Below, in pieces: positions 1 to 7,471 of a DNA stretch of 40,420 nucleotides. The stretch comes from Oligoflexus sp. (GTDB taxonomy: Bacteria > Bdellovibrionota_B > Oligoflexia > Oligoflexales > Oligoflexaceae): positions 1-40,420 of the forward strand of contig JACMPP010000100.1 in the NCBI GenBank assembly GCA_014377445.1. Reading direction: 5' to 3'. Position 1 is the first letter of the stretch; every line of letters begins with the position of its first letter. The position numbers and the translations under genes are program-made. The notes under the pieces were generated by a model that worked only from the letters and a program-made list of their open reading frames with translations, did no database searches and was not told the DNA's origin.

Positions 1-555
1 ACGGTAGGCATCGGTAACGTCAATCGCGGCCATAGCGATAATAACCCTTCATCCGCCTGCCCCGCATCAAGCGATGATACCCTCGCCTGGCTCCAGACCG
101 ATTGCACGCCGAAGAACAGCAGTGGGGATGTGTGGAATCAAAAACGAACCCACACCCTTTCCAACGGTTCCGTGGTTTGGGACCTTTCAGGCAACGTCTG
201 GGACTGGACAAGTTACGTGATACCTAACGTCAACGCCAAGCCCTTCGGTTCGGCGGACGGAGCGCCTGTCTATGCCTGGCGTGAATTCACTTCAGTAAAC
301 TCGGGCTTCACTGCCATGACACGTGGCGAACTGATGCCAACCAATACGCAAAAATCGTTTTGGAACGACAGCTGGACATCTTCCACCTATGGAATGGGGC
401 AATACCTTAGCGACACTAATGGTTCCGGTGGCGCCCTCATTCGGGGTGCTTACTGGGGTGACGGGGCGTTCTCTGGCTTGTTCGCGGCTGCATTGAACAT
501 TTCCCCGTCGAGCACGTCTTTGGTCACAGGCTTTCGCTGCTCTTTTCGTCCGTGA
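1..555 (+). CDS. SUMF1/FGE-sulfatase-domain protein, C-terminal part (5' end outside window)
   Basis: The frame is open from base 1 to a TGA at 553-555, giving about 184 residues of the C-terminal part of a longer protein. The segment WDLSGNVWDWT followed near the end by GALIRGAYWGDG and VTGFRCSFRP is the standard C-terminal pattern of the formylglycine-generating-enzyme-like (SUMF1, PF03781) fold. In predatory and related delta-type bacteria such domains are usually in secreted proteins or lipoproteins with no sulfatase-modifying role. The catalytic cysteine pair of true FGE cannot be judged because the N-terminal part is missing. The two cysteines near the start and the one in the last motif could be structural. 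The domain assignment is firm; the function is not known. Confidence 0.8.
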   Translation, partial: TVGIGNVNRGHSDNNPSSACPASSDDTLAWLQTDCTPKNSSGDVWNQKRTHTLSNGSVVWDLSGNVWDWTSYVIPNVNAKPFGSADGAPVYAWREFTSVNSGFTAMTRGELMPTNTQKSFWNDSWTSSTYGMGQYLSDTNGSGGALIRGAYWGDGAFSGLFAAALNISPSSTSLVTGFRCSFRP

Positions 556-741
556 ACGAGGTAAAGCTACCGTTCCGGTAAACCTGGCTGATTTTATTGA
601 CCAATGAGTATACGCTCGAACTCGATCCGACCTCCAGCCTTCGCATGACACTAAGGGGCAGTCGACCGGCCCCCCCCGATGGCGTCGATTTTTGGGCGTA
701 ATCTTTGAAGGCGCCCCAGTTCAAGCCGTTATTGAAATAAT
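556..741. other. Intergenic stretch, no gene seen
   Basis: Between the SUMF1-like gene and the minus-strand gene remnant I see no supported coding sequence. A run of eight C at 669-676 is the only compositional oddity. Short open frames on the minus strand here have no recognisable domain or ribosome binding site. Confidence 0.4.
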
Positions 742-1091
742 TTACTTTTCGACCTCAGCCATCCGATCTCGATAGGACCAAGACAAATAGAATTCTGGCT
801 TTTTCGCGAGGCACTCATGATTTTCAAGGCAATAGGTAAGATACGCCAACGACATGATTTCATTATCGATAGCGGTGATGACGAGCGACATATATCGGTC
901 GCCAACTTCTGCACCGGCTGCTGTCTGGAAGTTAAAGCTAGCCGCAAGATAGCGGACAGGAATGATCAATGACTGTTCAACTACGCTGCGTCTCCACTCC
1001 CCGTAAGGAATAGAAATGAACCCATGATGAAAGAAAGGTGGTTTAGTAACTTACGAGCATGCTTCAAACGCGAGTAAGGAAAATCTTTCAT
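742..1091 (-). pseudogene. Frameshifted small gene downstream of ferroportin
   Basis: On the minus strand an ATG at 1091-1089 lies 15 bases after the ferroportin stop and opens a frame beginning MKDFPYSRLKHARKLL. That frame ends after 36 codons, but an overlapping minus frame (one base shifted, open from about 1041) continues with well-behaved protein sequence (FFHHGFISIPYGEWRRSVVE ... DRYMSLVITAIDNEIMSLAY) to a stop at 742. Joining the two by a single -1 shift around 1030-1050 gives a plausible protein of about 115 residues. I do not recognise the family. A sequencing error, a real disabling frameshift or a programmed shift would look the same; if translated from the downstream half alone it would need a TTG at 969. 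The position suggests cotranscription with the iron exporter. Confidence 0.35.
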
Positions 1092-1106
1092 AAACGCCCC
1101 TGACCT

Positions 1107-2432
1107 TTAAGCTGGAACGACTGTTTCTTCAAGTTCAGGAATATGAGGTCTCCAGAAGCACAACAACGTAGCGGCAGTCAAAACAGCAAATCCAGATAGA
1201 TAAACCAAAATGAAGAAGAAACGCGGCTCTGAGAAAATAGCCCCGAAACCAAACAGCATAAGCGTGGCGACGCTATTCATAGCTGATGCCGCGCCGTTCA
1301 CTCGTCCCCTAAAGGCTTCTGCGATACAAATCTGCCTCATTTGTCCTTCGCCAAGGCTGAAACCATAGAGTCCAATTCTTGAAAAGAGAATAAAGATCAA
1401 AAACAGGATATGGGCGGGAAGCGCATCGAAATGGAAGGCGCTAACGGCCAGCACAACCGCCATTAGCTGAACTAATAAAAACATTCGAGAGGTCTTAAGC
1501 AAACCAAACTTGGCAAGTACTTTGGGGTAAAGAAGAGTCGCAACTAGACCAAACAGTGCACCCAACCCCCGAAATCCGCCTATCAGTACTTCAGGCAGCT
1601 TCCAACCGTTCTTGAGAAAAGCGGTTAAGAGAACGCCGTGCGGGCTCAATACAGAGACCCAAAGAATGGAATATGCGATCATGGCTATGAAGATGTTTTG
1701 TCTGCGAAATTCAGGCAACCCTGAGATTAATTTCTTCCAGATCGATTCATGTGCCAGGGAAAGATCTTTACGCTTGGGCTCTTGCAACTCAGGGCTCAAT
1801 CGAAATACTGATCGCAAGAGAAAATATTCAGGAGCGAACGACATGAGGTTCCAAAGCCAGACAATTGTAAATCCCAAAAGCCAATAGCTTTCGGGAGTGA
1901 GGGTAAGGAGGAGACCTGCGACCAGAGGCGAGGTCACTTCTGTCAAAAGATCGACTTGACGGAATTTGCTGTTGAATGGTCCCATCCGATCTTTAGAAAT
2001 GACCGTCGGGACCATATCACTCGCTACCGAAATATCCATAATCGTAGAGCCGATATTTGCACCCAAACCGCAGATCACGAGCAATCCGAGTGATTGGATG
2101 ACGCCAAAGCTAAGCGGCTGCATGTCGCCGATGCCATAGGCATGCATCCCCGCTACGACCAATAGAGATAAAGTAATTGAAATCGCCTGAATTGTGATTC
2201 CGAGCTTGATGAGCCGGAATCGAGGCATGCTGTCGATAAAGCGCCCGACGTGGGGAGTCAGCAGAATACCGCACAGGAGCACTACAAAAAAGTAAATGAG
2301 GGCAGGTTGCGGATTTTTAGCAAAGAGCTGAATCAGAACAATTGGAACCGCAAAGTTCCAGGCCTGATCTCCTGATCGAGTTAAAAGGCGACTGAGTAGT
2401 ATCGGCCGTTCTAAAAGCTTGTGATCTGACAT
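1107..2432 (-). CDS. Ferroportin-family iron/divalent metal exporter (MFS fold)
   Basis: This 441-residue, 12-helix membrane protein carries the ferroportin (FPN1/IREG1, SLC40) signature near its start, LLTRSGDQAWNF. From memory it aligns along its length with Bdellovibrio bacteriovorus ferroportin, the bacterial homologue with crystal structures. Residues proposed there to bind metal have counterparts here: Thr18 and Asp22 in helix 1, Asn195, Ser198 and Phe199 in WNLMSF, and His265 in VLSPHGVLL. The expected role is export of Fe(II), possibly Co or Ni, across the inner membrane. The start ATG has only a weak upstream GGCGG. It lies 17 bases after a decayed TolC-family gene, so it may be the surviving member of an efflux operon. 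The family call is strong; the substrate is inferred. Confidence 0.88.
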   Translation of the reverse strand: MSDHKLLERPILLSRLLTRSGDQAWNFAVPIVLIQLFAKNPQPALIYFFVVLLCGILLTPHVGRFIDSMPRFRLIKLGITIQAISITLSLLVVAGMHAYGIGDMQPLSFGVIQSLGLLVICGLGANIGSTIMDISVASDMVPTVISKDRMGPFNSKFRQVDLLTEVTSPLVAGLLLTLTPESYWLLGFTIVWLWNLMSFAPEYFLLRSVFRLSPELQEPKRKDLSLAHESIWKKLISGLPEFRRQNIFIAMIAYSILWVSVLSPHGVLLTAFLKNGWKLPEVLIGGFRGLGALFGLVATLLYPKVLAKFGLLKTSRMFLLVQLMAVVLAVSAFHFDALPAHILFLIFILFSRIGLYGFSLGEGQMRQICIAEAFRGRVNGAASAMNSVATLMLFGFGAIFSEPRFFFILVYLSGFAVLTAATLLCFWRPHIPELEETVVPA

Positions 2433-2449
2433 ATCTCAGCCGCCTTAAT

Positions 2450-2710
2450 TCAAGTTGTTACCATTTGTTCGTCTTTATCATTTTGGTGACGGTCAAGATA
2501 CTTCTGAGCAAAATAATTCCTTTGTTCAAGATTTTTGCTCCTTGCTACTTTAAGTGTCACGTCAGCAATCTGCAGGCTTTTAAGGGCATAAACAGCTTTG
2601 GCTTCATTTTTGTGAAACACGGGTAAAGGCATGGAAAAGTTAATGCCAAAAGATGGAGTATTCTTGTCGCGCTGCCGAATGAACTCAACACTTGGTCCGA
2701 TGCGATACTA
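2450..2710 (-). pseudogene. Relic of a TolC-family (CzcC/CusC-like) outer-membrane efflux gene
   Basis: The minus frame from an in-frame TAG at 2710-2708 to the stop at 2450 reads YRIGPSVEF, then SFGINFSMPLPVFHKNEAKA, then a helical stretch rich in Lys, Arg, Gln and Glu. The pattern strand / SxPLPxFxKNxG-like turn / coiled helix is the second beta-hairpin-to-helix junction of metal-efflux TolC proteins. Only about 86 codons survive of the usual 400-450, with a stop instead of an N-terminal part and no final helix. An ATG at 2632 within the fragment has no good ribosome binding site, so I read this as a remnant and not a 60-residue gene. It shares strand with and nearly abuts the ferroportin gene. 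Family recognition is by pattern alone. Confidence 0.55.
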
Positions 2711-2841
2711 ATTAGAATGTATTCGTCAGCATCGCGACACCGTAATCTTCGCCCATTAAATGTACTGGTTTGCTGTTTCGCTACGGCTAGCAGGATCGGG
2801 CAGTTCTACCATCTCGATGTGGTCAGAAGCTGGGGAGCGAC

Positions 2842-3726
2842 TCAGGCATTTCTTGTACTTGGCTCTGATCCCATCAACTGCGGAGCCATCGCCGAGAAGA
2901 AGGGTGCGCTCCAAGATTTAAGCCCATCTCGTTGCCGGGAAGATATGTAAGGCGCAACGTCCTTTATCGCCTGTTTGAAGTCAACGCTCGCGATCTTTTC
3001 AAGGTAAATCTCTCGAAGACGCTCCTCAGTGAGCACTCCAGAGGCAGCAAAGTGCCCGGAGTCTTTGAGTTTGTTTTCGAGGTAGTGAAGATTAATCTTC
3101 ACGCCGCCCTTTAGGTAAAAGAGAAGGTCGAAGTAATCGCGTCCTTTAACGTTGTTGTTATAATGCCTTGCTATGATCGCATGCATTTTACCAGCAAAGA
3201 GTGACGGCCGATCGAGAGTTTTGATCTGCACGACTTCAGGTTGATAGATAATAGGCATCTCATACGTAGCGCCCTCGGGATTAGTCTTATCGATTTCAAG
3301 GCGAACCTTGAGCCGCTCTTCGCGCGAAGTTTTTCCCTTTGACTCGATAAGGATAAGTACGCGGAGTGTTGATTTTTTGATAAAAGATGAGCCAACTGCA
3401 CTTTCAGAGTTATCCTTTTTTGGCTCAAACTCAGCCTCAAATCCATAAGTCTTCAGTTCATCAAGAACAGCCTCTTTATAGTCGATCCAGCGAAAATCAG
3501 GATCTTTCTCGTCGAGACAAAAATCAAGATCTTCAGAAAACCGCTCAAGGTTATAGATTATACGAAGAGCAGTACCACCAAAGAAAGCAGCCTTCTCAAA
3601 AAAATTTTTTCTGTGAAGACCGACAAGACAGATCTTTTGAATGATCTCCTTGAGAGCATTCTTCTCGTCTTCGATGGTCTTCATTTTATCGTATTGAGAA
3701 AGCATGGCTTTTATAGCTGGATGCAT
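2842..3726 (-). CDS. abiEii: AbiEii/AbiGii-family nucleotidyltransferase toxin
   Basis: This protein of about 294 residues has the AbiEii (PF08843, COG2253) core FFGGTALRIIYNLERFSEDL followed by DFCLD. The GG-T and the D-x-D following R-x-S are the nucleotidyltransferase active-site motif (DNA polymerase beta fold). Type IV AbiE toxins of this family act as NTP-dependent nucleotidyltransferases; in studied relatives the target is RNA, including tRNA in the MenT group. I chose the ATG at 3726 because GAGGA lies eight bases before it; a TTG at 3741 would overlap that site. It follows the AbiEi antitoxin gene by about 60 bases on the same strand, the normal antitoxin-toxin order. The C-terminal half looks complete. 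Confidence 0.88.
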   Translation of the reverse strand: MHPAIKAMLSQYDKMKTIEDEKNALKEIIQKICLVGLHRKNFFEKAAFFGGTALRIIYNLERFSEDLDFCLDEKDPDFRWIDYKEAVLDELKTYGFEAEFEPKKDNSESAVGSSFIKKSTLRVLILIESKGKTSREERLKVRLEIDKTNPEGATYEMPIIYQPEVVQIKTLDRPSLFAGKMHAIIARHYNNNVKGRDYFDLLFYLKGGVKINLHYLENKLKDSGHFAASGVLTEERLREIYLEKIASVDFKQAIKDVAPYISSRQRDGLKSWSAPFFSAMAPQLMGSEPSTRNA

Positions 3727-3785
3727 GCAGGGAGTCCTCAAATCTTAATTCAGGTGAGAACAGGAAGGCCCCTAGAAAAGTCAGC

Positions 3786-4409
3786 TCAATGACTTCTCAG
3801 GGAGGAGACGAAAAGATGAATAAGGCGCGAAGTATAAAAAGGCGACAGACGCCTTAGCTCACGTATCGACAGGCTATGAATCGTATCCTCTTCAACCCTT
3901 AGACCTTCGATCACGAAGCGTCTCGCATCATCCTCAGTCATCGAGGTGGCGCGAATACGCATGCGGCTGATCGTATCAAAGAGGGCTTTCTCGCGAGTTG
4001 CGATTCGAACCGAGTAGCCCTGGCGGAATTCAAGCGTATGAGACGCCGAAAAAAGCTCATGAGTCTGCGCCATGAATTCGAAATCACCGGCCTCAGTTGT
4101 GATTCGAGTGTGCCGCGTAAGACACACTGACATCACTGTCTCCACGCGTTCAGGAATCATCCCATAGTGAGACAGAGCGGTCTCAAAGGAAACATACGAG
4201 TTAGGTACCAGTCGGTTGGCCGCGAAGAAAGTATCTATCGAGCCAGTCGCTGCAAAAAGGCCTCGTCTTAGGCGCACCAGCTCTTGGTTATCCACCATGC
4301 GCGAGAGAACATGGGCAGGGGAGCGGATGCCAAGCATAAGGCTAGCTGCCTCCCTAGCGCTGAAAACGGGAGGAAGATGATTCATAAAGTCGTGCGTTGC
4401 GTTTCTCAT
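3786..4409 (-). CDS. abiEi: AbiEi-family antitoxin / transcriptional regulator
   Basis: This 207-residue protein begins with a winged-helix-like region (FSAREAASLMLG, then VRLRRGLFAA) followed by the AbiEi C-terminal pattern: YVSFETALSHYGMIPE, a strand-rich middle, and RIATREKALFDTISR. AbiEi antitoxins repress their own operon through the N-terminal winged helix and neutralise AbiEii without binding it directly (type IV). A good Shine-Dalgarno (AGAGG, 4416-4420 on the opposite strand) lies before the ATG. The gene is first in the two-gene cassette and has a recognisable promoter upstream. The cassette is flanked by unrelated metal-transport genes and a gene-poor stretch, consistent with acquisition as a defence or addiction module. 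Confidence 0.85.
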   Translation of the reverse strand: MRNATHDFMNHLPPVFSAREAASLMLGIRSPAHVLSRMVDNQELVRLRRGLFAATGSIDTFFAANRLVPNSYVSFETALSHYGMIPERVETVMSVCLTRHTRITTEAGDFEFMAQTHELFSASHTLEFRQGYSVRIATREKALFDTISRMRIRATSMTEDDARRFVIEGLRVEEDTIHSLSIRELRRLSPFYTSRLIHLFVSSLRSH

Positions 4410-4449
4410 TAGCTACCTCTTGGAAGTCCTATCGGCATTCCATAGAAAT

Positions 4450-4478
4450 AATTTAGGGAAAAATCTCATGAAAGTCAA
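4450..4478 (-). promoter_or_regulatory. Sigma-70-type promoter of the AbiE cassette
   Basis: Read on the minus strand there is TTGACT (4478-4473), a 17-base spacer and TAAATT (4455-4450), about 40 bases before the antitoxin start. The -35 matches five of six consensus bases and the -10 four of six. AbiEi autoregulators bind inverted repeats in such promoters; imperfect AATGA/TCATT repeats lie just upstream (4477-4491). Confidence 0.5.
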
Positions 4479-5054
4479 TGATGACAATGAGTTGTTATAG
4501 ATTACAGGGCCTTATCGGCATGCGATAAAATGAAGTTTAGTTTCAGTTTCCTGCAGCTTGTTCACAACTAAGACTATGAACAATCTGCCTGGTTAGGGGT
4601 CAAATCAGCGCAAGGTATTGTATCATCTTGCTTCTATGAACATAATCACCATCCGGGCAAAGTTCTAATCCCGTATAATTAGCCTATGAACTACTACCAC
4701 CTAAGCGTCTAACGCTATAGAAGGAGTTTCGTGTTTCAACGAGGAAAGGGTTTCCCCCCCTCCAAACGTAAGGCCAGTTGCTGACCCGTTGAGAGGGAAC
4801 ACGATAAATGAGGGGGAATTTGACTGTCGAGTCGATGGAAAACAAATCTCAAAATTTCGAATTTCGTTCTGATGAAGAGTTTTGCTGAAGCTTTCAGTTG
4901 TATGAATGCTACGTATCGACGTGCAGTCAATCGCAAACAGCTCCCTTCTTACCGTTCCAAAGCCCGTAGCTTTGTGTGTCGTGTCCAGTGGTCACTGTCC
5001 ATGTATCTCCACTACTTGGAATACCAGCACCTACAGTACAAGTTGCCGCGTTCT
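4479..5054. other. Gene-poor stretch
   Basis: About 575 bases separate the AbiE promoter from the end of the MFS gene. Open frames here on both strands are short, lack convincing ribosome binding sites and give low-complexity, Cys/Ser/Arg-rich translations typical of non-coding DNA. A GAAGGAG followed by GTG near 4731 opens only 17 codons. I see no transposase relic, tRNA or long repeat. Confidence 0.5.
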
Positions 5055-6263
5055 CTATGAAATAATCGGAGCCTCGACCATTTTGTTAGAAGGCTTACAC
5101 GCAAGCACAGCGAGTCCAATGAAGCAAAACAAAAGGCCTCCAGCAAAGGTATAAGTCGCACCGAGTTTTTCCCAAAGATACCCTGCAATACCACTGGCCA
5201 AAAGCATGGCCAATCCACTCACAAGATTGAAAAAGCCAAAAGCGGTACCACGAAGATCCTCTGGCGCTGTATCAGCCACCATTGCTGCCAGGAGACCTTG
5301 GGTGATACCCATGTGCAATCCCCAGAGGCCAACTCCGAGCAAAACCACCCCCCAGTGCGAACTTATTGCCAGTATAATATCCGCGAGACTGAGGACCGCG
5401 ATACCACATGCAAGAAGCCTGGTATGGCTCATTCGATCAGAAAGTCTTCCAAAAGGATAAGCCGAAACAGAATAGACAATGTTCATGACGACCATGACCA
5501 GCGGCACCAAGGCGATCGCTATCCCTGCCTGTTGAGCTCGAAGTATCAGAAATGCCTCGCTGAATCTTGCCAGGGTAAAAATTGCTCCAACACCCACCAC
5601 CCACCAATACGCTTGTCCGAGACGCTTAAGATTGTCCTTTTGAATGGGATTTCTGCGTTTATGAATTTCTTTATTCGTAGGTTCCTTCACCCCGAAAAAA
5701 AGAAGCAGTACGGCGAAGATGCCGGGAATGACCGAAAGCCAGAAGACAGCACGAAAATCGTTGTTCCATAGCAGCATAAAAATCACGGCTAAAAGCGGCC
5801 CAATGAATGCTCCAATAGTATCGAGAGATTGTCTGAGTCCAAAAGAAGCTCCACGTAAATGAGCTGGCGAAATGTCAGCAACGAGAGCATCGCGTGGGGC
5901 CCCGCGGATTCCTTTGCCGACTCGATCAAGGAGTCTAGCTGTGAGGATAAGGGGCATGCCCCCCGCCAGGCAGAATATAGGCTTGGTAAGTGCTCCAAGG
6001 GAATATCCAATGAGCGCGAGACTCTTTCGCTTGCCAAAATAGTCGCTAATTGCCCCTGAAAATATTTTGACAATAAGCGCTGTTGCCTCAGCCGCTCCTT
6101 CGATAAGTCCAACTGTAAACGTACTGATACCGAGGCTTGTAACCATAAAGAGTGGTAATAGACTGTGAATGATTTCAGAGGAAATATCCATAAACAGGCT
6201 GACAAATCCAAGCATCCAAATACCGCGCGGGATCTGTCGAAGCGTGCTGCCTTTTACTTTCAA
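5055..6263 (-). CDS. MFS transporter
   Basis: This 402-residue protein has 12 predicted membrane segments and the major-facilitator signature between helices 2 and 3 (GAISDYFGKRKSLALIGY). A conserved LLDRVGKGIRGAPRDALV lies in the first half, a motif typical of one broad group of bacterial MFS exporters related to NreB-like and drug-efflux proteins. A D-R-x-S/T loop in the second half (GRLSDRMSHTRLLA) supports a complete duplication. The start is a TTG at 6263 with GAGGA seven bases upstream; the nearer ATG is followed at once by a stop. The substrate cannot be told from sequence. The neighbouring metal genes make metal or organometal efflux possible but this is only inference. It is divergent from the lipoprotein gene at 6374. 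Confidence 0.82.
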   Translation of the reverse strand: MKVKGSTLRQIPRGIWMLGFVSLFMDISSEIIHSLLPLFMVTSLGISTFTVGLIEGAAEATALIVKIFSGAISDYFGKRKSLALIGYSLGALTKPIFCLAGGMPLILTARLLDRVGKGIRGAPRDALVADISPAHLRGASFGLRQSLDTIGAFIGPLLAVIFMLLWNNDFRAVFWLSVIPGIFAVLLLFFGVKEPTNKEIHKRRNPIQKDNLKRLGQAYWWVVGVGAIFTLARFSEAFLILRAQQAGIAIALVPLVMVVMNIVYSVSAYPFGRLSDRMSHTRLLACGIAVLSLADIILAISSHWGVVLLGVGLWGLHMGITQGLLAAMVADTAPEDLRGTAFGFFNLVSGLAMLLASGIAGYLWEKLGATYTFAGGLLFCFIGLAVLACKPSNKMVEAPIIS

Positions 6264-6373
6264 TTTACATTCCTCATTAAAATATCGTACTATCTTTGCT
6301 TTATAAGCATAGTAGACTCACACGGATACAATCTTCTTTCCTTTGGTTCTATCCTCAACAAAAAGAGCGGCCT

Positions 6374-7273
6374 ATGATCCTTGGCCTTCGACGCACAGTA
6401 ATAGCTCATAGATTAATCATAATATCAGTAATCTTTGCAATGAATTATGGCTGTTCAACTGCTTCTGTATTGATTAGCTCTGAAGACAAGGTATTTGAGG
6501 AGACACAGGAAAGGCTCGCCAGAACTGTGAATGAAATCGACAATATTCAATCCTCCCCTGCCGAAAAACGTCAATTTATCCAAGCAGAAAGTTTTTACAG
6601 ATATCGATTTCAGCCTCCGGTCAGAAGCATCGCTTCCTATTTTGCCGAAGCAGCGGCTGCCGTCACTGATTTTCCTGCGTTTCAGGCCCTAGCGGCATCG
6701 CTGGATATAGGCGAATTGCGATTACGTTCAGCGGACAGCGCGGTTCAACTATGGGAAACGTTGTTGATTAAATATCCAAAGTCACAACTTCGCCCCCTTA
6801 CTCTCTATCGCCTTGGTTGGGCCTGTCGGAACACCGGCATAGAGGGCTTACCAAGATCGTCCCCCAATGAGGCCTTCGATTCCTTAATGAGTGAATTCCC
6901 CAATTCACCGCTCACACCATTAGCAGAGTCGGCAAAACGTATGGATTGGAAGTCCAAAAGAGTCGCTTCATCACGTTCAATCATTCCGGGATTAGGCCAA
7001 CTCTATGTCGGAGAAACAAAAAATGGTGTTATTCGTATTGGAGTGGCATCGGCGGCTGCCTTAGCCATCATAATGCCTGTCTACATAGCCTCTCATAGGA
7101 AGAGTCCACTCTCCTGGAACAAAGACTGGGGACTGCTCGTGAGTGGGCTCAGCGGGCTCATTGTGTTGAGTTGGGACTTCACCTCTTCCTATCAAGATTC
7201 GATGAGAGCGGTCATAGACTTTAACGAGAAGCAGGAGAGTGAATTTAACAAGCTGCATCCTGACGCTCCCTGA
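6374..7273 (+). CDS. Lipoprotein with TPR-like region and C-terminal membrane hairpin
   Basis: I start this 299-residue protein at the ATG at 6374, where the N-terminus becomes a lipoprotein signal ending in a lipobox (MNYGC, lipid-carrying Cys27). Residues about 60-190 are helical with alanine-rich repeats resembling tetratricopeptide or YbgF-type units (ALAASLDIGELRLRSADSAV, FPNSPLTPLAESAK). Near residue 200 the motif SIIPGLGQLYVGE followed by two hydrophobic segments resembles the P-GLGQ-Y-G element of DUF5683/TM2-like proteins. An outer-membrane or envelope scaffolding role is possible; no specific function is known to me. It is not obviously in the downstream copper operon, as about 200 bases and a putative operator separate them. 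Confidence 0.7.
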   Translation: MILGLRRTVIAHRLIIISVIFAMNYGCSTASVLISSEDKVFEETQERLARTVNEIDNIQSSPAEKRQFIQAESFYRYRFQPPVRSIASYFAEAAAAVTDFPAFQALAASLDIGELRLRSADSAVQLWETLLIKYPKSQLRPLTLYRLGWACRNTGIEGLPRSSPNEAFDSLMSEFPNSPLTPLAESAKRMDWKSKRVASSRSIIPGLGQLYVGETKNGVIRIGVASAAALAIIMPVYIASHRKSPLSWNKDWGLLVSGLSGLIVLSWDFTSSYQDSMRAVIDFNEKQESEFNKLHPDAP

Positions 7274-7342
7274 TGCGATCATTCGATACTTGGGTTTTAA
7301 CCATGCTGGACAGACGGTTTAAACAACAACTTTTAGCGCCAT

Positions 7343-7364
7343 ATGTACATAGAATGGATTCCAT
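7343..7364. promoter_or_regulatory. Palindromic candidate operator upstream of the cus-like operon
   Basis: Two small palindromes lie together in the leader of the copper efflux operon: ATGTACAT at 7343-7350 and ATGGA-T-TCCAT at 7354-7364. An AT-rich TAATATAT stretch follows around 7389-7396 and could be the -10. No regulator for these sites is encoded nearby in a classical form, so their function is inference. Confidence 0.3.
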
Positions 7365-7471
7365 AGGGTCATAAAGTACAAAGGGAAATAATATATTGGA
7401 TCTCTATGTCACAATCTTGCATAAGCGGGAGTAGACTCGGAGTTAAATTTAAATATCAACGGGGAGCGGTT

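Noticed and set aside
4736..5154. Several overlapping ORFs between the AbiE cassette and the MFS gene
   Set aside because: Low-complexity translations on both strands, no ribosome sites and no family pattern.
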